NCBI GenBank assembly: GCA_964615195.1
Contig: CAZTNG010000061.1
Location: 1 to 14,391 of the forward strand
DNA length: 14,391 nucleotides
Reading direction: 5' to 3'
Source: HGM20899 sp964615195
GTDB taxonomy: Bacteria; Pseudomonadota; Gammaproteobacteria; Enterobacterales; Succinivibrionaceae
The position numbers and the translations under genes were made by a program. A model generated the notes under the pieces. The model worked only from the letters and a program-made list of their open reading frames with translations. It was not told where the DNA came from and searched no databases. Of this stretch, positions 6,715-14,337 are shown one piece after another (positions within the stretch are counted from its first letter, which is position 1; each line of letters begins with the position of its first letter).

Positions 6715-7737
6715 ATGAAAAAAGATGACTATTTAGTAACTCTGTTAGTTCCTGTTTACAATGAAGAAGAAACAATAAATACATTTTACAATACAATTTG
6801 TAATGTGTTAAAACCTATCGAAAACCATATTGAAATACTATTTGTTAATGATGGTAGTAGAGACAAAAGTGTTGAAGTTATAAAGGACTTAATTGCAAAT
6901 GATAAAAGAGTTGTTTTAGCAAGTCTTTCACGTAATTTTGGTAAAGAAGCCGCAATGACGGCTGGGTTAAATCATGCAAAAGGTGATGCTGTAATCCCAA
7001 TTGATGTTGATTTACAAGACCCTCCAGAATTAATTTTGCAATTTATTGCTTTGTGGCAAGAGAAAGGTTATGACACAGTGTATGGCATTAGAGTGGATCG
7101 TTCTCATGATACTCCGATGAAGCGTTTAACCGCAGGTGGCTTTTATCGAGTATTTAATATGCTAAGTAGCAAAGTCAAACTACCTGAGAATGTTGGTGAC
7201 TTTAGATTAATAGATCGTCGTGTTGTTGATACAATCAAAAGCTTAACTGAATGTAATAGATTTATGAAAGGCATTTTTGCATGGGCGGGTTTTTCTTCAT
7301 ATGGCATCCCATATGAAAGACCTGAGCGTAGCGAGGGTACTAGTAAGTTTAATTACTGGAAATTATGGAATTTTGCTTTAGACGGTATTATAAGTTTTTC
7401 AAGTTTACCTTTGCGCGTTTGGAGCTATTTAGGTGGAGTTTTAGCAATAATAAGCTTTATTTATATGGCGTTTATTTTTGTTAAAACTGTAATTTTTGGA
7501 ATAGATTTACCTGGTTATGCATCTATGATGTGTGTAATTTTATTCTTAGGCTCAATTCAGCTGATATCAATTGGTGTGCTAGGTGAATATGTAGCCCGCA
7601 TATTTATGGAAGTAAAGCATAGACCTGTTTATGTAATTGATCGAATCTATGGTCGTGATAGTGAAAATGAGTGTGATAAAAAATGCGATTCACTTGAAAA
7701 TCAAGCATCAGATTTAAATATGATAGACAAACAATAA
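6715..7737 (+). CDS. gtrB: GtrB-like polyprenyl-phosphate glycosyltransferase (GT2)
   Basis: GtrB-type enzymes transfer a sugar from a nucleotide donor to undecaprenyl phosphate on the cytosolic face of the inner membrane. The 340-residue protein has the expected order: VPVYNEE (12-18), NDGS (45-48), SRNFGKEAA (72-80), the DxD region DVDLQDPPE (97-105) and GDFRLIDRR (161-169). Two C-terminal membrane segments follow at about 236-259 and 270-293. The tail after 310 is hydrophilic and variable. Family length is usually 305-340. AGGA at 6701-6704, inside the previous gene, serves as ribosome site. The sugar (glucose, mannose or other) cannot be read from sequence. The family also includes ArnC-like enzymes, but the GtrA gene next door supports a Gtr role. 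Confidence 0.9.
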   Translation: MKKDDYLVTLLVPVYNEEETINTFYNTICNVLKPIENHIEILFVNDGSRDKSVEVIKDLIANDKRVVLASLSRNFGKEAAMTAGLNHAKGDAVIPIDVDLQDPPELILQFIALWQEKGYDTVYGIRVDRSHDTPMKRLTAGGFYRVFNMLSSKVKLPENVGDFRLIDRRVVDTIKSLTECNRFMKGIFAWAGFSSYGIPYERPERSEGTSKFNYWKLWNFALDGIISFSSLPLRVWSYLGGVLAIISFIYMAFIFVKTVIFGIDLPGYASMMCVILFLGSIQLISIGVLGEYVARIFMEVKHRPVYVIDRIYGRDSENECDKKCDSLENQASDLNMIDKQ

Positions 7738-7746
7738 CGAGTTAAT

Positions 7747-8223
7747 ATGAAAATATTTGATCTTTTAACTAGTTCTGAACTTAGACGAATATTCAGATTT
7801 TTAATTGTTGGTGGCTTAGCAACAGCAGTGGATCTATTTGTTACTATTATTTTTGTTTCATTTATAGGTAGAAACAATTATGTATTAGCTTTAGATTATA
7901 TAAACGTGTCTTGGATATCCTCCTTGCTTACTACTCGTTTTGAAGAATTCGTTTCAGTTGTTGCGTTTTGTGTTGCGTTTTTGGTGTCTTACTATGGCCA
8001 TAGTAGTGTTACTTTTCATAAAAAAAGATCATTTACAGTCCTTTATCGCTTAGGTTTAATGTCCGTTTTTAATTTAGTATTACGTATTGCCATTATTGCT
8101 TTATTAAAGATTATGTTTGGTTGGCAAGATTATTTACCAATAGTTATGGCAATGATACTTGTCACCATAATTAGCTATGTATGTTCAAAGTATTGGGTTT
8201 TTCGTAACGCTCAAGATAAATAA
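7747..8223 (+). CDS. gtrA: GtrA-family membrane protein, probable lipid-linked sugar flippase
   Basis: GtrA proteins are thought to flip undecaprenyl-phosphate-sugar across the inner membrane so that a periplasmic transferase can use it. This 158-residue protein has four hydrophobic segments (about 17-40, 67-84, 100-121 and 128-147). It carries the family N-terminal pattern RFLIVGGLATAVDL (17-30) and the C-terminal pattern SYVCSKYWVFR (143-153). The loop between the first two segments (41-66) seems longer than usual for the family. It starts 9 bases after the GtrB-like gene, with a weak site (CGAG) before the ATG. Confidence 0.88.
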   Translation: MKIFDLLTSSELRRIFRFLIVGGLATAVDLFVTIIFVSFIGRNNYVLALDYINVSWISSLLTTRFEEFVSVVAFCVAFLVSYYGHSSVTFHKKRSFTVLYRLGLMSVFNLVLRIAIIALLKIMFGWQDYLPIVMAMILVTIISYVCSKYWVFRNAQDK

Positions 8224-8244
8224 AGTAATTATTTATCTATGATA

Positions 8245-8270
8245 TAGATCTAGTTGAGATCTAATTTTTA
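8245..8270 (+). repeat. Terminator-like hairpin inside the operon
   Basis: A perfect 7-bp stem (TAGATCT 8245-8251 with AGATCTA 8257-8263, loop AGTTG) is followed by ATTTTTA, directly before the AGGA ribosome site of the next gene. It lies in the only sizeable gap of the six-gene run. It might attenuate transcription or trim mRNA between the GtrA-like gene and the genes downstream. Confidence 0.45.
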
Positions 8271-8272
8271 GG

Positions 8273-9463
8273 ATGATATTAAGAATGCATGTAGTTGGTA
8301 AAAAACTATGCTTAAATGAATCTTTAAATAGAAATGATTTTTTGCAAGCTTCTGGAGCTTTTTTGCTCTCACGTATTATTATTTATTTAATGGTATATTT
8401 AGGAGTTGTTCATTATCCAACTTTATTTCCTTATATTAATTTACCTCTGTTTACCAACATACCACGTGATTCTATGGAAATCATGTGCCAGTTTGATTGC
8501 TCATGGTTTGTAAGTATTGCATTAGATGGTTATCAATTATATCCAGATTATTTAACAACAGGACATGCTGCTAATTGGGCTTTTTTGCCTTTTTACCCAA
8601 TGTTAGGTCGAGCATTGACGGCAATACCTGGCGTGGATATATTGTTAGCTTTTTATATTATTACTAATGTTTCATTTTTTATTGCATTACTATTATGGTT
8701 GCGGTTTTTAAAGTTTTTTAAATTTACTGAAGCTAATAAAAGTTTTGGTTTATTCTTTCTGTGTTTTTTACCATATAGCACTTACTATGTTGCGCCGTAC
8801 ACAGAAAGCTTATTTTTAGCACTTTCTTTAGCAGCGTTTATAAATGCTTATCAAGGTAGAATGATTCTTGCTGCAATTTTTGCGATGGGAATGACTGCTA
8901 CTAAAAACATTGGTGTAATGTTTGTATTTCCGTTACTTATTATGGCTTGGCAACAATATGGATTAAGGGAGTTGTTTAATTTAAAGAGTTTACGCACTCA
9001 AAGACTTATATTAGCTATCATGTTAATACCTTTACCAATGTTTGTTTTTCAGGATTTTTTATGGCATGTTACTGGAGATGCTTTAGCTTTTAAAAATATA
9101 CAATTAGCTTGGGGGCGAGAATTAGGAAATCCATTCGGCTATATGATGGAAGGTTTTGAAGAGGGTGGATATAAAACATACTTTTCAACTGTTTTTATCG
9201 TTAGTTTGTTGCTGATTATTTACTTATTCGTTAAAAAGCGACCAGCTGAAGCTACTTATTTATTAATTGGAACTATTATTCCAGTATCTACTAGTGTTAA
9301 TGCTTTTCCTCGTTATCTTTTTGGTATGGTACCATGCTTGTTAGCTATCGTATATTTGACTGATAGACATCCATGGTTACGAAACTTTGTTCTTGCTACG
9401 TCCTCTATTCTATGCGTGTATTTTGCTGTTGCATGGGGACATGGTAAATTCTTTACGGTATAA
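8273..9463 (+). CDS. PIG-V-like multi-pass membrane glycosyltransferase
   Basis: This 396-residue inner-membrane protein with roughly nine to ten hydrophobic segments resembles bacterial members of the PIG-V (GPI mannosyltransferase 2, GT76-like) group, which use polyprenyl-phosphate sugars. The visible signature blocks are FDCSWFVSIALDGY (74-87, with the catalytic-type aspartate D75), FLPFYPMLGR (104-113), PYTESLFLALS (175-185) and AFPRYLF (344-350). Next to GtrA and GtrB it most likely transfers the flipped sugar to a periplasmic acceptor, the role of the third variable component of Gtr systems. The acceptor is unknown. Two starts are possible. I list the longer frame, but the ATG at 8285 is better served by AGGA at 8270-8273. 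truA follows after 4 bases. Confidence 0.8.
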   Translation: MILRMHVVGKKLCLNESLNRNDFLQASGAFLLSRIIIYLMVYLGVVHYPTLFPYINLPLFTNIPRDSMEIMCQFDCSWFVSIALDGYQLYPDYLTTGHAANWAFLPFYPMLGRALTAIPGVDILLAFYIITNVSFFIALLLWLRFLKFFKFTEANKSFGLFFLCFLPYSTYYVAPYTESLFLALSLAAFINAYQGRMILAAIFAMGMTATKNIGVMFVFPLLIMAWQQYGLRELFNLKSLRTQRLILAIMLIPLPMFVFQDFLWHVTGDALAFKNIQLAWGRELGNPFGYMMEGFEEGGYKTYFSTVFIVSLLLIIYLFVKKRPAEATYLLIGTIIPVSTSVNAFPRYLFGMVPCLLAIVYLTDRHPWLRNFVLATSSILCVYFAVAWGHGKFFTV

Positions 9464-9467
9464 AATA

Positions 9468-10256
9468 ATGCATATAGCTTTAGGTGTTGAATACAACGGT
9501 AAAAATTATAGTGGCTTTCAGAGACAAAAGCATGTAATAAGCGTTCAAGGAGAGCTCGAAAGGGCTGTTAGTATTGTGGCTAATGAACAGGTTGCTACTT
9601 CTTGCGCTGGAAGAACAGATGCAGGAGTTCATGCAACAGGACAAGTAATTAGTTTTGATTCAACAAATTTTCGTCCTGAGCAAGCTTGGATATTAGGCTG
9701 TAATGCACATTTACCTAGGGATATTACAATACGTTGGGCAAAAGAAATGCCTGATAATTTTCATGCTCGTTTTAGTGCTACAGCTAGACGTTATCGTTAT
9801 GTAATTTTTAATGAAAGGCCTAGACCTGGTTTAGCTGACGGGCTAGTTACGCATTATCATAGTGGTGAGTTAGATGCTGATCTTATGCATGATGCTGCGC
9901 AAATATTGTTAGGTGAAAATGACTTTACTAGCTTTAGAGGTATAAATTGTCAAAGTCGTACACCAATGCGTAATGTACATTTTATAACTGTAACTAGAAG
10001 TGGTAGCTACGTCTTTATAGATATTAAGGCTAATGCTTTCTTACTGCATATGGTTCGCAATATTGCAGGTTCATTAATGTCAATTGGTTGTGGAAAGAAT
10101 AATAAGTCTTGGTTAGAAGATGTGTTTGCAGCTCATAATAGAGAACTTGCTAGTCCTACTGCACCTCCTGATGGTTTGTATTTAGTCGATGTAACATATC
10201 CGGAATCTTTTGAAGTACCAAGGCCTCGTAATTTAGGACCATTCTTTTTATTATAA
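9468..10256 (+). CDS. truA: tRNA pseudouridine(38-40) synthase
   Basis: TruA isomerises uridines 38, 39 and 40 in the anticodon arm of many tRNAs to pseudouridine. The 262-residue protein is near family length (270 in E. coli). The catalytic aspartate is D51 in AGRTDAGVHATGQV, and the later blocks FHARFSATARRYRY, NDFTSFR and HMVRNIAGSLM are present. The frame stays open upstream to a TTG inside the preceding gene, but the ATG at 9468 gives the family N-terminus MHIALGVEYNG and lies 4 bases after the previous stop. No clear ribosome site is visible, which suggests translational coupling. It is the last gene of the run. Confidence 0.96.
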   Translation: MHIALGVEYNGKNYSGFQRQKHVISVQGELERAVSIVANEQVATSCAGRTDAGVHATGQVISFDSTNFRPEQAWILGCNAHLPRDITIRWAKEMPDNFHARFSATARRYRYVIFNERPRPGLADGLVTHYHSGELDADLMHDAAQILLGENDFTSFRGINCQSRTPMRNVHFITVTRSGSYVFIDIKANAFLLHMVRNIAGSLMSIGCGKNNKSWLEDVFAAHNRELASPTAPPDGLYLVDVTYPESFEVPRPRNLGPFFLL

Positions 10257-10459
10257 AAAATAAGAATACTACAAGTTTATGTTTTAACTATGAAAAAAAT
10301 ATTTTTTCATGTAAAGCTTATGAAAAATAAGAATCAAAAATAGTTAAAAAATACCTAACTTATAAAAAATTGGGTATTCCTATATGTATAAGTTGAATAA
10401 ATAATGCTTATACGTACTTTGATGTTAGATTTTTAATTTTCAAGGAGCTTTGTCTTGCA
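10257..10459. other. Untranslated stretch between truA and its terminator
   Basis: About 200 bases with several short inverted repeats: 10290-10310 (9-bp stem, A tract against T tract), 10350-10378 (9 bp with one G-U) and 10386-10413 (7 bp). An AAGGAG sequence at 10442-10447 stands 7 bases before a TTG at 10455, which opens a 29-codon frame through the terminator. No known RNA family is recognised. It could be a long 3' untranslated region or hold a small RNA. Confidence 0.3.
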
Positions 10460-10495
10460 TATACACTTCAAATTAATGAAGTGTATAGCTTTTTT
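10460..10495 (+). terminator. Intrinsic terminator of the folE-truA run
   Basis: An 11-bp perfect stem (10460-10470 with 10477-10487, loop AATTAA) is followed by GC and six T residues. It lies 204 bases beyond the truA stop and just before the convergent bcp gene. The minus-strand side has no T tract, so it serves the plus strand. Confidence 0.85.
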
Positions 10496-10509
10496 AGGAA
10501 TTAAAATTT

Positions 10510-10980
10510 TTATAAATTATTTTTTTCGATATAGTCAATAATCATTTGTAGATGTTCACTTGGTGTGACTTTAGGAAATTGTGCAATTATTTTGTTGTTT
10601 TGCACTAAAAAACTAACGCGGTAAACACCATTGTAAGTGCGTCCATACATTGATTTAGGGCCATAAGCACCAAATGCTTTGGAAACTAATAATTCTTCAT
10701 CAGAAAGTAGGGTAAAGTTTAAATTTTCTTTTGCAATAAATTCACTAAGCTTTTTTGGACTATCCGGACTTATACCGAATACAGTTACTTTGTGTTCTTT
10801 TAGCAACGCCATTCCATCTCTTATACCGCATGCTTCAGTGGTACAACCAGACGTTAATGCTTTAGGGTAAAAATATAAAAGCGTAAGATTTGAGCAAAGA
10901 TCTTTAAGGTTATGTGAATTACCATCTTGATCTTTTAAGCATAGCTCTGGAATTTTACTATCAATTTTTAATAAATCCAT
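10510..10980 (-). CDS. bcp: Thioredoxin-dependent peroxiredoxin, Bcp/PrxQ type
   Basis: Bcp reduces hydrogen peroxide and organic hydroperoxides with electrons from thioredoxin, in the cytosol. The 156-residue protein matches E. coli Bcp in length. The active site PKALTSGCTTEAC holds P39, T43 and the peroxidatic C46, with C51 five residues on as the resolving cysteine typical of the alpha2 PrxQ subgroup. R121 in VYRVSF completes the site. Position 44 is Ser where Pro is usual (TPGC), outside the essential set. C14 and C29 are extra. A strong AGGAG site lies 7 bases before the ATG. It is a single-gene unit, divergent from cmoM. Confidence 0.95.
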   Translation of the reverse strand: MDLLKIDSKIPELCLKDQDGNSHNLKDLCSNLTLLYFYPKALTSGCTTEACGIRDGMALLKEHKVTVFGISPDSPKKLSEFIAKENLNFTLLSDEELLVSKAFGAYGPKSMYGRTYNGVYRVSFLVQNNKIIAQFPKVTPSEHLQMIIDYIEKNNL

Positions 10981-11015
10981 TTGAAAGCTCCTAAGTGTTT
11001 GTTTTACCTATATTT

Positions 11016-11024
11016 AGTATAGCA
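11016..11024 (-). promoter_or_regulatory. Extended -10 promoter of bcp
   Basis: On the minus strand TGCTATACT provides the TGn extension and a 5-of-6 -10 box. No good -35 is visible, as expected for extended -10 promoters. A start near 11009 would give a leader of about 28 bases. I see no OxyR-like pattern that I could defend. Confidence 0.55.
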
Positions 11025-11116
11025 TTTAATTTCTAAAGAGAACGCTGTGGAAAGGCATTATAAAAAAATATAATAGCAATTCATTTATTGTTATAAATTA
11101 TGGTATTTTTCTACTG

Positions 11117-11125
11117 TGGTATAAT
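11117..11125 (+). promoter_or_regulatory. Extended -10 promoter of cmoM
   Basis: TGGTATAAT is a perfect extended -10 element, with only a poor -35 (TTATGG, 11098-11103). A start near 11132 would leave a leader of about 23 bases containing AAGGA (11144-11148), 6 bases before the ATG. Confidence 0.6.
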
Positions 11126-11154
11126 CACTTTCAAAATTTGTGTAAGGAAATGAT

Positions 11155-11961
11155 ATGCAAAAAGCTCCTAAGCCTCCTGCTGATAAAAGTTTTGATAATC
11201 GAGCAGAATTATTTAAGAAAAAAATATATGGTACTACAAAAGGAAAAATTAGAGCTTCTGTAGTATGGAGAGATTTAGAGGAAATTTTAAAGTCTTTACC
11301 CACAGATCGACCATTAAACATTCTAGATGCTGGTGGTGGCTTTGGTTTTATGGCAAAAAAGTTAGCCCATTTGGGACACAAAGTGACTGTTGTTGATATA
11401 TCCAATGATATGATAGAACTTGGTCGTAAGGAATTACTTGATGATCCTGTAAGTGGTGAACTATGTTTTATGCAAGGAACTGTTCAAGAGTTACCAACAA
11501 TATTACCAAATAAAAAATATGATTTAGTCATGTGCCACGCGGTTTTAGAGTGGTTAATAGATCCTAAACCTGTAATTGCTATTTTAAAGTCTATGCTTGC
11601 CGTAAATGGTATTTTGTCTTTGCTGATATACAATAAGACAGCTTTGCTTTTTCAGAGTTTAGTTGTTGGAAATTTTGATTATATAAAGGTTGGTTTAGTG
11701 AAAAGAAGACGCCAAACATTGACTCCTCAAACACCTTTATACATAGATGATGTTATTTCATGGCTTTCTGAGAGTGGATTGCAGTTAGAAAATCTTAGTG
11801 GCGTTCGTGTTGTGCACGATTATATGCGTGACAAGCAGGATCAAATCAATAAGTTTGATGATTTGCTTCATTATGAACTAGAGTACAGTAGACATCCTGA
11901 TTTTGCACGTTTAGGAAGATACGTTCATTTATGGACTAAACCTTTTGTTACAGTTGATTAG
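11155..11961 (+). CDS. cmoM: tRNA 5-carboxymethoxyuridine methyltransferase CmoM
   Basis: CmoM (formerly SmtA) uses S-adenosylmethionine to methylate the carboxyl of 5-carboxymethoxyuridine at wobble position 34, making mcmo5U in a subset of tRNAs. The protein has 268 residues (261 in E. coli). The class I fold is clear: motif I LDAGGGFG (57-64), acidic D81 ending beta 2, and HAVLEW (128-133). The CmoM-specific blocks IYGTTKGKIR (24-33), VGNFDYIKVG (171-180), GVRVVHDYMRDK (216-227) and LGRYVHLW (253-260) match E. coli from memory. The partners cmoA and cmoB are not in the window, and the mukFEB genes that follow it in E. coli are absent. It is a single-gene unit. Confidence 0.94.
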   Translation: MQKAPKPPADKSFDNRAELFKKKIYGTTKGKIRASVVWRDLEEILKSLPTDRPLNILDAGGGFGFMAKKLAHLGHKVTVVDISNDMIELGRKELLDDPVSGELCFMQGTVQELPTILPNKKYDLVMCHAVLEWLIDPKPVIAILKSMLAVNGILSLLIYNKTALLFQSLVVGNFDYIKVGLVKRRRQTLTPQTPLYIDDVISWLSESGLQLENLSGVRVVHDYMRDKQDQINKFDDLLHYELEYSRHPDFARLGRYVHLWTKPFVTVD

Positions 11962-11981
11962 TAAAAACTAAGTTTTCTGTT

Positions 11982-12020
11982 GTTCATTTCATTATTTTAT
12001 GAATGAACTTTATTTAATTT
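11982..12020 (+). terminator. Terminator candidate of cmoM
   Basis: A 7-bp stem (GTTCATT 11982-11988 with AATGAAC 12002-12008) is followed by TTTATTTAATTT. The loop is AT-rich and 13 bases long. It lies 20 bases past the stop codon. Confidence 0.5.
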
Positions 12021-12035
12021 ATCTATTAAATTAAC

Positions 12036-12077
12036 AAACTAAAAAGCTTAAAGTTTATAACTTTGAGCTTTATTTTA
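12036..12077. terminator. Bidirectional terminator between cmoM and the NhaD-like gene
   Basis: A 13-bp stem with one G-U pair (12043-12055 with 12059-12071, loop TAT) has a T-rich tail in both directions: TTTATTTTAAG on plus, TTTTTAGTTTG on minus. It stands between two convergent genes, so it probably ends both transcripts. Confidence 0.75.
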
Positions 12078-12101
12078 AGTTAAGTATTTAATTCTATTAG
12101 G

Positions 12102-13382
12102 TTAAAAAACTTGCATCAAACCTACATATACCCAAAATGCAATGATATACGCAAGAATTACATGCCAACCGTAACGTACCCAATTTACCATTGATCTAGC
12201 TCTTGGTTCCATGTCGCATACAGCAACACCAGCAGAAGATCCGAACCAAATCATGGATCCACCAAAACCAACAGCAAATGATAATAATGCCCAATGATAT
12301 CCACCTTGTTCAATGCAAAGCTGTGTTAATGGAATATTATTAAACACTGATGATATTAATCCCAAAGAGAATGTTGAAATAGTTGATGGTTCAGGGAGAT
12401 TACCAATAGGTATTAGGTTTGCAGAGAAAACTAATACAAGTAAGAATATTGTGCTACTAATACTGTTAGCATCAATTTTCCAATCAATTTTGGTAAAGAA
12501 TTTGCCAATATAAATTGCAATCCAAATACCTAAAGCAGGGAAATGGAATACAGCATTAGCCCAAATACATAACACTAGAATAAATAAAACTAGACCTAGT
12601 TTAACCCAATCTATTTTATCTGCCGCATGACCTGCTGTAGTCATTGGTGACCATTTCTGTTGTTGTTTAGAACTAATAAAGCTAAATATTAATAAAGCTA
12701 TTACTGAAGGTATAAACGCATGAGCAATTTCTAAAGGATTCTTACCTGCAATCCACATAATAGTAGTTGTAGTATCACCAACCACAGATCCTGCACCACC
12801 AGCATTAGATGCTGCGACAATTGCTACAACGTAACCTATATGTACTTTTTTATCAAAAATTGTATAAGCTACCGCAAAACCAATCATTGCTGCGGCGATG
12901 TTATCGAGGAAGGTACTAATGATAAATATCAAAAATAGAAGTATTACACCACCAAGGAAATTGTTTGGTAAGAACTTTGGAATTCTATACGGAAGGTTAG
13001 ACTTTTCAAAACAGTCAGCTAAAATACCAAAACCGAAAAGCATACCAGCTAAATTGATTAATCCTAAATATTGATCAATATATTCTTCAGAGCTTAATGT
13101 TTGTAGGGTAAAGGTAGGGTCAAACCAAAGTTTAAATAAAACTAGAGCTGCGGTACCAATAATTGCAACATCTGTTGTATTTTTATAAAAAATAGCAATA
13201 CCAATAAGAGTTAGAACAAAAATAATTATTTCCCAACGAATGCCAAAAAATGTCAATGATGTGAAAATAGCTTCCGAAGCTTGGCCATCAGTTGCAAGTG
13301 CAAGAGTAGGGCATAATAGTAACAATGCTATAGGTAGTAGCTTAAATAAGCTTCTAAATTGTTGGTAAAGAGTAAAATTCAT
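12102..13382 (-). CDS. NhaD/ArsB-type ion transporter, probable Na+/H+ antiporter
   Basis: This is an inner-membrane transporter of the ion transporter superfamily, 426 residues with about eleven to twelve hydrophobic segments. The two inverted repeats each show the re-entrant hairpin signature: TFLDNIAAAM (157-166) and SVFNNIPLTQ (345-354). NhaD antiporters carry a SNAGGAWSPIGDVTTT-like block; here it reads SNAGGAGSVVGDTTTT (192-207), close but not identical, so I call it NhaD-like rather than NhaD. The N-terminus (10-30) resembles a cleavable signal peptide ending in ALA, as some NhaD proteins have. AAGGA lies 7 bases before the ATG. It starts 62 bases after the yccT-like gene on the same strand and may be read from that promoter. 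Confidence 0.82.
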   Translation of the reverse strand: MNFTLYQQFRSLFKLLPIALLLLCPTLALATDGQASEAIFTSLTFFGIRWEIIIFVLTLIGIAIFYKNTTDVAIIGTAALVLFKLWFDPTFTLQTLSSEEYIDQYLGLINLAGMLFGFGILADCFEKSNLPYRIPKFLPNNFLGGVILLFLIFIISTFLDNIAAAMIGFAVAYTIFDKKVHIGYVVAIVAASNAGGAGSVVGDTTTTIMWIAGKNPLEIAHAFIPSVIALLIFSFISSKQQQKWSPMTTAGHAADKIDWVKLGLVLFILVLCIWANAVFHFPALGIWIAIYIGKFFTKIDWKIDANSISSTIFLLVLVFSANLIPIGNLPEPSTISTFSLGLISSVFNNIPLTQLCIEQGGYHWALLSFAVGFGGSMIWFGSSAGVAVCDMEPRARSMVNWVRYGWHVILAYIIAFWVYVGLMQVF

Positions 13383-13444
13383 GTTTATTCCTTCAATAAA
13401 GTTTTTATTACATAATTATTTTTTACTAGTAATTGTAGTAAGTT

Positions 13445-14209
13445 TTATTTTGTGTTTAACCACGCTTTAAAAGCATTTTGAGTGTCTTTATCGGCACCAT
13501 TATAAATAGCCTTCATGCCTTCTAGCATTTGCAGGTTAACTTTTGTGTTTGGATCGATAGGAGCAGTAATTGTTTTGCTTTCTACCGGTGTATTCTTTGT
13601 TGTAATAGCTGCTGATATAGGAGCTTTTACAGAATTAGGACAATCTGTAAAACCGCTATCACGACATTTATTTAAGCTTTCATCTTTAGCTTCAATTTTT
13701 TTATTATTTTCTTCTGATACGTAGAGAAGATTTAGAGATTGTAAATCAGCTAGAAAATCACGATCTAATTGAAATCCCTTTTCTGATTTAAGAATGAAAT
13801 ATGATGCTTGATCTTTAGGAGCGGGATTACCATTAATTGTTAAATCGATTTTTTGGTCAGCACTATAATCTTGTGCTTGATCGTAAGATATAACTCGAGG
13901 AAATGTAAAAGTAATTAAATCTTTCTCTTTAACATTTTGCATATTTATAACGATTGGGTCTGTAGCAGAATGTATAAGTTGATCTTTACCTTTTTTGAAA
14001 GCTCCTTTAAAAAATACAACTACTTGGTGTTGTCCTGGAGAAAGCTCGTATGACGTTGTTTGAGAGAATGTTCCGCTAACCTTTTGCCCATCAACTATTA
14101 AAATACTGTAATTTTTAGGGGTTTTAAAGTTTGCTGCTTGGGCATTGTTAAAAAATATTAATGTAGCTATTACCGTAAAAGTCGTAGCCAATAATTTTGT
14201 AGCGGTCAT
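13445..14209 (-). CDS. YccT/CsgI-like exported protein (DUF2057, UPF0319)
   Basis: The 254-residue protein has a clear signal peptide (1-25, hydrophobic 7-20, cleavage probably after AQA at 23-25), so it is periplasmic. Two parts match E. coli YccT (CsgI), a protein reported to inhibit curli assembly: ILIVDGQKVSGTF (36-48) near the start and ADKDTQNAFKAWLNTK (239-254) at the end. Between them, about 165-220 is a hydrophilic stretch with the only two cysteines, C182 and C190, likely to form a disulphide. Overall it is some 30 residues longer than E. coli YccT. No curli genes are in the window, so a curli role is not supported here. The site AGAGAGGA stands 10 bases before the ATG. Confidence 0.83.
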   Translation of the reverse strand: MTATKLLATTFTVIATLIFFNNAQAANFKTPKNYSILIVDGQKVSGTFSQTTSYELSPGQHQVVVFFKGAFKKGKDQLIHSATDPIVINMQNVKEKDLITFTFPRVISYDQAQDYSADQKIDLTINGNPAPKDQASYFILKSEKGFQLDRDFLADLQSLNLLYVSEENNKKIEAKDESLNKCRDSGFTDCPNSVKAPISAAITTKNTPVESKTITAPIDPNTKVNLQMLEGMKAIYNGADKDTQNAFKAWLNTK

Positions 14210-14254
14210 GTTTAGAATATCCTCTCTCTTTCGTGAGTTAATAAAAACTTTGCA

Positions 14255-14263
14255 ATTATACCA
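14255..14263 (-). promoter_or_regulatory. Extended -10 promoter of the yccT-like gene
   Basis: On the minus strand TGGTATAAT is a perfect extended -10, the same nine bases as at cmoM. The -35 region is poor. A start near 14249 gives a leader of about 40 bases. It may also drive the NhaD-like gene. Confidence 0.6.
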
Positions 14264-14337
14264 AATATAATAGCTTCTTTGATTAAGTGCATGTAAAAAT
14301 CAACAATTAAGGATAAAAATTTTTTCTTTTGATGGAT

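Noticed and set aside
9387..9467. A longer truA start inside the PIG-V-like gene
   Set aside because: The added 27 residues overlap the upstream gene and precede the conserved TruA N-terminus, which begins at 9468.
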